DNA of 64,000 nt from Catenuloplanes niger (GTDB lineage: Bacteria; Actinomycetota; Actinomycetes; Mycobacteriales; Micromonosporaceae): positions 5,713,001 to 5,777,000 of the forward strand of contig NZ_JAVDYC010000001.1 in NCBI RefSeq assembly GCF_031458255.1. The letters run 5' to 3'. The stretch's first letter is position 1. Each line of letters starts with the position of its first letter. The translations under genes and the position numbers were made by a program. Below are positions 60,047-64,000 of the stretch, piece after piece. A model generated the notes under the pieces. It had not been told where the DNA came from and did not search any database. It saw only the letters and a list, made by a program, of their open reading frames with translations.

Positions 60047-60356
60047 GGCAGCGGTGATAGTGGCGCGGGTAGCCGCGGTGGCGGATTCGCAGCGGCGCCG
60101 GTGATAGCGCGGGTGGCCGCGGTCGTGGGTCCGCGGCGGTGCCGGTAGTGGCGTGGGTGGTCGCCGGTGGCGGGTCTGCGGCGGCGTGGGTAGCCGCCGG
60201 TGGCGGGTCTGCGGCGGTGCCGGTAGTGGCGTGGGTGGTCGCGGTGCGGGTCTGCAGTGGCGCCGGTGGGCCACGGTCGCGGCGTCTGCAGCGGCGCCAG
60301 CGGTAGCGCGGGTGGCAGCGGTAGCGCGGGTAGCGGCGCGTGCAGCGCCGGCGGAA

Positions 60357-60427
60357 GGATCATTGACCGATACGAAAAGGTCGTCATTTACCGAAGTTGA
60401 CCTACTTTTCGTATCGGTCAATGATCC
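60357..60427. repeat. Palindromic element, copy B
   Basis: Arms of 23 bp, 60357-60379 (beginning GGATCATTGACCGATACG) and 60405-60427, pair perfectly around a 25-nt centre. It is the same element as 45013-45081, differing by a matched A/T for G/C pair in the arms and by a different centre. Confidence 0.92.
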
Positions 60428-60639
60428 ATTCCCGCATGGGCGCGAAGCTCTTCGTCGGAAGTCTTATCCTGTCGGCCGACTAAAGATGAAATGTCAGATA
60501 TGCCGACTCGCTGAAGCTGTGATTGACAAAGTGCACAGATTGACGTTCGCACAGCCGGCGCATACTCCGGCGATTCCTCTGACTGCCCGCTATAGGGGTA
60601 TATTTCGGGCGCTCAGCGCCCGTCCACTGGCTTGCGGTG

Positions 60640-61160
60640 CTTTTCGCCGACCGCAGCCGCGCTGCTTTCCGTCGCACCAGCTTTCCGTCGCACCTGCTCT
60701 CCGGCCTCGTCGCAGGCTTTGCTGGTCCCGTCATTGACTGCGGTGACGCTGTTTTCCGGGCGCACCTGTTCTGCGGCCTCGGCGGCGGCTTTGCTGGACC
60801 CTCAGCTGGCTGTGGTCGCGTTGCTTTCCGGCTGCGCTGCTTTCGACCGCGCCAGTTCTCGGCTTTGTTTCCGTCCCACCGGCACCGCCCGGATCCAGAT
60901 GCCCGCTTTGCCGCCCCTGTTCGGAGGCTGCGGCGGCGTTGCGTCCCGGTCGCACGCGCTTGCCCGGCCTCGGCGCCGGTTTTTCTGGCCTGTCGCTGGC
61001 TGCGGACGCACTGCCTCTCGGCCACACACGCTTCTCGGCGGTCGCAGGCTTTGGGTCCTTTCCGCTGGCCGCGGCCAGGTTGCTTCCCGGTCACACGCAT
61101 TTCCCGCCTCGGCGCAGGCTTTGCCGAACCCTTCAGTTGGCCGCGGTAGTGCGGCTTCGC
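60640..61160. repeat. Degenerate tandem repeats of about 70 bp
   Basis: Related segments beginning CGGCCTCGGCGCAGGCTTTG or close variants start at about 60702, 60774, 60965, 61036 and 61105 (spacings 72, 191, 71, 69). Each is followed by a CTGGCTGCGG stretch, then TTGCTTTCCGG and CACACG. An earlier partial copy begins near 60640. Confidence 0.75.
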
Positions 61161-61163
61161 GGT

Positions 61164-61270
61164 GGTGCTGCTTGCGGTGGCGCGGCTTGGTGACGGTGCT
61201 GCTTTGCGGTGGCGCGGCTTGGTGGTGGTGCTGCTTTGCGGTCGCGCGGCTTTGCGGTGGTGCTGCTTCG
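61164..61270. repeat. 31-32-bp tandem repeats, about 3.3 copies
   Basis: Units opening GGTGCTGCTTTGCGGTGGCG start at 61164, 61195, 61227 and 61259, the last one incomplete. Copies differ by a few bases. Confidence 0.8.
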
Positions 61271-61591
61271 GCGCCCCGGCTGCGTTCCGGTCTCGGTGCC
61301 GGTCTTGCGTGGGCAACGTGACCCGCGCCGGTCAATCCGCCGATATGTCGTTTCGTGCGGTCGAGATGAGAGCGAGAAAAGCGGCGAAAAGAACCGGCCC
61401 GGTTTTCGGTGAGCGGGCCGGAACCGGCTCCGGTCGGCGGACCGGAGCGGAGCGCCAGCGGAGTCGGAGGGGAGCCGGAGGTTTGCCCGCGGGAGCACGC
61501 CCGGCGCGACCACGCCGGAAGCGGGACCATGAATTTGATCTTCGTGTTTCCCGGGGTGCCCGTCGCCCGACGGCGCGTCCGGCGCGAGGCC

Positions 61592-61605
61592 TAGGATGTG
61601 CGGTT
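61592..61605 (+). promoter_or_regulatory. Promoter (-10) of proS, probably leaderless
   Basis: TAGGAT at 61592-61597 ends 8 nt before the ATG at 61606, and no ribosome-binding sequence fits between them. Confidence 0.55.
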
Positions 61606-63012
61606 ATGGCTCGTGTGCTGACTCCCCGAGCGGAGGATTTTCCCCGCTGGTACCAGGATCTGATCGCCAAGGCGCAGTTGGCCGACAACGGGCCGGTGCG
61701 CGGGACGATGGTGATCCGGCCGACGGCGTATGCGATCTGGGAGCGGATCCAGTCCGAGATGGATGCGCGGATCAAGGACGCGGGCGCGGAGAACGCGTAT
61801 TTCCCGCTGTTCATCCCGGAGAGCTACCTGACCCGGGAGGCCGAGCACGTCGAGGGCTTCTCCCCGGAGCTCGCGGTGGTCACGCACGGTGGCGGCAAGC
61901 AGCTCGCGGAGCCGGTCGTGGTGCGGCCGACCAGTGAGACCGTGATCGGCGAGTTCATGGCGAAGTGGATCGACTCGTACCGGGACCTGCCGCTGCTGCT
62001 GAACCAGTGGGCGAACGTCGTCCGGTGGGAAATGCGGCCGCGCGTCTTCCTCCGGACGAGTGAGTTCCTCTGGCAGGAGGGGCACACCGCGCACGCCACG
62101 GAGCAGGACGCGCGGGCGTACGCGAAGAAGATCCTGCACGAGGCCTACGAGGACCTGATGGTCAAGGTGCTCGCGATGCCGGTGCTGGTCGGGCGCAAGA
62201 CGGACCGGGAGCGGTTCGCCGGCGCGACCAACACCTACTGCCTCGAGGGCATGATGGGCGACGGCAAGGCGCTGCAGATGGGCACCTCGCACGAGCTGGG
62301 GCAGAACTTCGCGAAGGCGTTCGACATCGCGTTCTCGGCGCAGAGCGGCGCGCGTGAGCACGCCTGGACCACGTCCTGGGGCACCTCGACGCGGATGGTC
62401 GGCGGCCTGATCATGTGCCACGGCGACGACAACGGGCTGCGGGTCCCGCCGGTGCTGGCGCCGATCCAGGCGCACGTGATGGTCGTCAAGGACGGGGAGG
62501 GTGTCGCTGCCGCGGCCGCGACGATCAGGGACGAGCTCAAGGCCGCGGGGGTACGGGTCGGCTTCGACGACCGGGTCGACACCCCGTTCGGGCGGCGCGC
62601 GGTGGACGCGGAGCTGAAGGGCTACCCGATCCGGATCGAGATCGGCCCGCGGGATCTCGCCAACGGGAATGTCACGGTGGCCCGGCGGTTCGACGGCAGC
62701 AAGGCGAGCGTGCCGCTGGCCGGCGTGGTCGAGGCGGTGACCGCGGCGCTGACCGGCGACCAGCAGGCGCTCTTCGACCAGGCGCTGGCGCACCGCGAGG
62801 CGAACACGCACGAGGTGAAGACGCTGGGCGAGGCGATCGAGGCGTCGGCCACCGGCTGGGCGCGCGTGCCGTGGTCCGCCGTCGGTGTCGAGGGCGAGGC
62901 CGAGGCGAACAAGTCCGCGGTGACCGTGCGGTGCCTGATCCGCGCGGACGGTTCGGTGCCGGAGTCGGAGACGGAGCCGGACCTGATCGCGGTGCTGGGA
63001 CGTTCGTACTGA
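61606..63012 (+). CDS. proS: Prolyl-tRNA synthetase, archaeal/eukaryotic type
   Basis: 468 aa from an ATG at 61606; the frame is open from 61162 through the repeat island. Class II synthetase: motif 2 region VVRWEMRPRVFLRTSEFLWQEGHTAHAT, motif 1 area EAYFPLFIPESYL-type (ENAYFPLFIPESYLTRE), RPTSETVIGEFMAKWIDSYRDLP, and motif 3 within GTSTRMVGGLIMCHGDDNG. It lacks the roughly 180-residue editing insertion of the standard bacterial enzyme and resembles the short ProRS of Thermus and eukaryotes; the C-terminal anticodon domain and zinc-like tail end in LIAVLGRSY. It charges tRNA-Pro. Confidence 0.96.
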   Translation: MARVLTPRAEDFPRWYQDLIAKAQLADNGPVRGTMVIRPTAYAIWERIQSEMDARIKDAGAENAYFPLFIPESYLTREAEHVEGFSPELAVVTHGGGKQLAEPVVVRPTSETVIGEFMAKWIDSYRDLPLLLNQWANVVRWEMRPRVFLRTSEFLWQEGHTAHATEQDARAYAKKILHEAYEDLMVKVLAMPVLVGRKTDRERFAGATNTYCLEGMMGDGKALQMGTSHELGQNFAKAFDIAFSAQSGAREHAWTTSWGTSTRMVGGLIMCHGDDNGLRVPPVLAPIQAHVMVVKDGEGVAAAAATIRDELKAAGVRVGFDDRVDTPFGRRAVDAELKGYPIRIEIGPRDLANGNVTVARRFDGSKASVPLAGVVEAVTAALTGDQQALFDQALAHREANTHEVKTLGEAIEASATGWARVPWSAVGVEGEAEANKSAVTVRCLIRADGSVPESETEPDLIAVLGRSY

Positions 63013-63019
63013 AATCCGA

Positions 63020-63058
63020 TCGGTGGTGGCCGCGTCGTAACGACATGGTCACCACCGA
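63020..63058 (+). terminator. Hairpin after proS
   Basis: TCGGTGGTG (63020-63028) pairs perfectly with CACCACCGA (63050-63058) across 21 nt, starting 8 nt after the proS stop. A short GTCG/CGAC stem sits inside. No T run. Confidence 0.5.
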
Positions 63059-63062
63059 CGGT

Positions 63063-63076
63063 TAACCTGGCTGATC
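63063..63076 (+). promoter_or_regulatory. Promoter (-10) of the DUF402 gene, probably leaderless
   Basis: TAACCT at 63063-63068 is followed by 8 nt and the GTG at 63077. No Shine-Dalgarno sequence is visible. Confidence 0.5.
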
Positions 63077-63724
63077 GTGGGATTCGCGCGAGGCCGACTG
63101 ATAATGCACCGGAACGTCCGTCACCATCGGATCGGGTGGGTCCGCCCGGTGCGGGTGGTGAGCGACGACGAGCGCGGACTGCTGGTCTGGCTGGACCGCG
63201 GCACCCGGGTGCTCAACGAGGTCGCGACGGACGGGCGCGGGATGCGCGCGATGCCGTTCAGCGAGTGGGTCGAGCTGGACTACCGGCTGCACGAGAGCGT
63301 CTGGCAGGGGCCGGGCGTGCTCAAGTTCATGCCGCCCGGTGAGGCGCACTCGGTCTGGTGGTTCCGGGACGACGCCGGGAATTTCAGCGGGTGGTACGTG
63401 AACCTGGAGGCGCCCGTTCTCCGCTGGGACGACGGCACCGTGGCGGGCGTCGACATGGTCGACCAGGACCTGGACATCGTGGTCGCGCCGGACCGGACGT
63501 GGCGGTGGAAGGACGAGGACGAGTTCGCGGAGCGGCTGGCCTTCCCGGACCACTACTGGGTGCCGGACGCGGACGCGGTGTGGGCCGAGGGCAAGCGCGT
63601 GGTCGAGCGGATCGAGGCCGGCGAGTTCCCGTTCGACGGCACCTGGACCGACTTCGTCCCGGACCCGTCGTGGGAGCCGGGCGTGCCGCTTCCCGGATGG
63701 AACCGCCCGGTCCTCACGCGTTAA
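63077..63724 (+). CDS. DUF402 domain-containing protein
   Basis: 215 aa from a GTG at 63077. The DUF402 barrel (FomD-like) is seen in HRIGWVRPVRVVSDDERGLLVWL, WQGPGVLKFMPPGEAHSVWWF, NFSGWYVNLEAPVLRWDDG, and the acidic cluster VDMVDQDLDIVVAPDRTWRWKDEDEFAERL. In related proteins these Asp/Glu residues bind metal and hydrolyse nucleoside di- or tri-phosphates and CMP-linked intermediates. The exact substrate is unknown. It stands between proS and rpsP with its own leaderless promoter. Confidence 0.88.
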   Translation: MGFARGRLIMHRNVRHHRIGWVRPVRVVSDDERGLLVWLDRGTRVLNEVATDGRGMRAMPFSEWVELDYRLHESVWQGPGVLKFMPPGEAHSVWWFRDDAGNFSGWYVNLEAPVLRWDDGTVAGVDMVDQDLDIVVAPDRTWRWKDEDEFAERLAFPDHYWVPDADAVWAEGKRVVERIEAGEFPFDGTWTDFVPDPSWEPGVPLPGWNRPVLTR

Positions 63725-63950
63725 GAGCCATTTGCCCGATATGCGTACGGGATGCGGGGTCGTTTCATACGCGGGCCCCGGATCTGGCACAATGGTGAGC
63801 TGGTATCCGGCACGCGTTTGTTGCCCTCTAACTACGAGCGCGGCGCCAATCCTCGAAGCATCGGATCCCATGCCCCACGTGGGAGCCCGCCTGCTCACCC
63901 GCGCACCGGCCGTCGAGGCCGGTGTAGATCGCAACAGGAGCGAACAGACA
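63725..63950. other. Leader and promoter region of rpsP
   Basis: 226 nt without a gene. A -10-like CACAAT is at about 63788, and a small perfect hairpin ACCGGCC/GGCCGGT lies at 63905-63923, followed by AGGAG before the rpsP start. A structured leader of more than 100 nt is likely, as in other ribosomal protein operons; no known riboswitch was recognised. Confidence 0.5.
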
Positions 63951-64000
63951 GTGGCCGTAAAGATCCGGCTCCTGCGGATGGGCAAGATCCGCAACCCCCA
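63951..64000 (+). CDS. rpsP: 30S ribosomal protein S16, 5' end only
   Basis: GTG at 63951, preceded by AGGAG at 10 nt. The 16 complete codons in the window read MAVKIRLLRMGKIRNP, the universal S16 start. The rest lies beyond the window; in actinobacteria a KH-domain gene, rimM, trmD and rplS usually follow. Confidence 0.95.
   Translation, partial: MAVKIRLLRMGKIRNP

Larger units (their letters stand above)
59729..61605. other. Gene-free repeat island between the amidohydrolase and proS
   Basis: 1877 nt with no credible gene on either strand. In order it holds an 11-bp C-rich array (59770-59813), a 13-bp minisatellite (59867-60046), degenerate GGTGGCGGGTCTGCGG-type repeats (about 60047-60350), palindromic element B (60357-60427), a stretch of ordinary composition, degenerate repeats of about 70 bp (60640-61160), and 31-32-bp repeats (61164-61270). 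The region just before proS contains its leaderless promoter. Open frames here have third-position composition unlike the genes around them. Confidence 0.75.

Noticed and set aside
59826-60148. Two open frames across the 13-bp array, reading RRHLAASPCGVTL repeats
   Set aside because: The period of 13 shifts frame every unit, so the frames stay open only because the repeat lacks stops; no start signals or conserved sequence.
60480-61530. Three overlapping long frames (minus 60480-61316, minus 60802-61530, plus 60632-61321) as genes
   Set aside because: Sampled third-position composition in the main frame does not match genes of this genome, the frames follow degenerate DNA repeats, and no domain is recognisable.

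Overview
This 64-kb window is chromosomal DNA of a high-GC actinomycete. Codon third positions are almost all G or C, GTG starts are frequent, and many genes overlap as ATGA or GTGA. The order mutT1-ppk1-cofC/fbiD-gpsA-ddl-DUF3515-thiL-rpmB-DAK-recG-rsmD-coaD-sepIVA-DUF177-rpmF-plsX-rnc-mutM-smc-ftsY-amt-glnB-glnD-ffh-amidohydrolase-rpsP is the conserved actinobacterial backbone, known for example from the Rv2985-Rv2909 interval of Mycobacterium tuberculosis. The short archaeal/eukaryotic-type ProS, GH46 chitosanase, PL3 pectate lyase and PIG-V-like protein suggest a soil saprophyte, probably Micromonosporaceae (Actinoplanes-like). The family is an inference.

Layout. 1-5715 (minus): polyphosphate/housekeeping cassette (MutT1-like Nudix-phosphatase, CYTH-CHAD protein, PPK1, cold-shock-like protein, CofC). 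5912-8800: phospholipid genes plsC and gpsA plus a PLP enzyme. 8894-19075: an accessory block set between gpsA and the ddl position. It holds a CHASE-PAS histidine kinase, an anti-sigma/STAS pair, an oxidoreductase, a secreted lectin-pectate lyase, and a GntR-controlled operon with two ABC ATPases and three membrane proteins. 19251-21756: an internally shortened Ddl-like gene, DUF3515, a one-domain Lrp protein and thiL. 21810-26983: a second accessory block with an ECF sigma factor and its partner, GNAT, chitosanase and a triple-PAS hybrid kinase. 27118-38244: ribosomal proteins, DAK2, RecG, RsmD, CoaD, SepIVA-like, PlsX, RNase III, a mannosyltransferase-like membrane protein and MutM. 38411-50400: CAP-domain protein, SMC, HAD, DinB-like, UppP, a two-component system and a PhoD-like phosphatase. 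50607-59728: SRP receptor and SRP (ftsY, ffh) around the nitrogen operon amt-glnB-glnD, then an amidohydrolase. 59729-61605: a 1.9-kb gene-free island of tandem repeats. 61606-64000: proS, a DUF402 protein and the start of rpsP.

The most unusual features are non-coding or reductive. A palindromic element of about 70 bp occurs twice, with a compensatory base change in its arms. A 74/75-bp unit is repeated three times between plsX and rnc; each unit carries its own SD-like stretch, and the units form ATGA-coupled micro-ORFs. The gene at the ddl position keeps both ends of Ddl but has lost the catalytic middle. The repeat island combines 11-, 13-, 31-32- and about 70-bp arrays. There is also a 25-bp perfect hairpin after mutM, three 11-bp iterons upstream of the CAP-protein gene, a nested palindrome at the GntR promoter and a GlnR-like site before amt. 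I found no tRNA, rRNA, CRISPR, transposase or phage gene, and no clear undescribed defence system.
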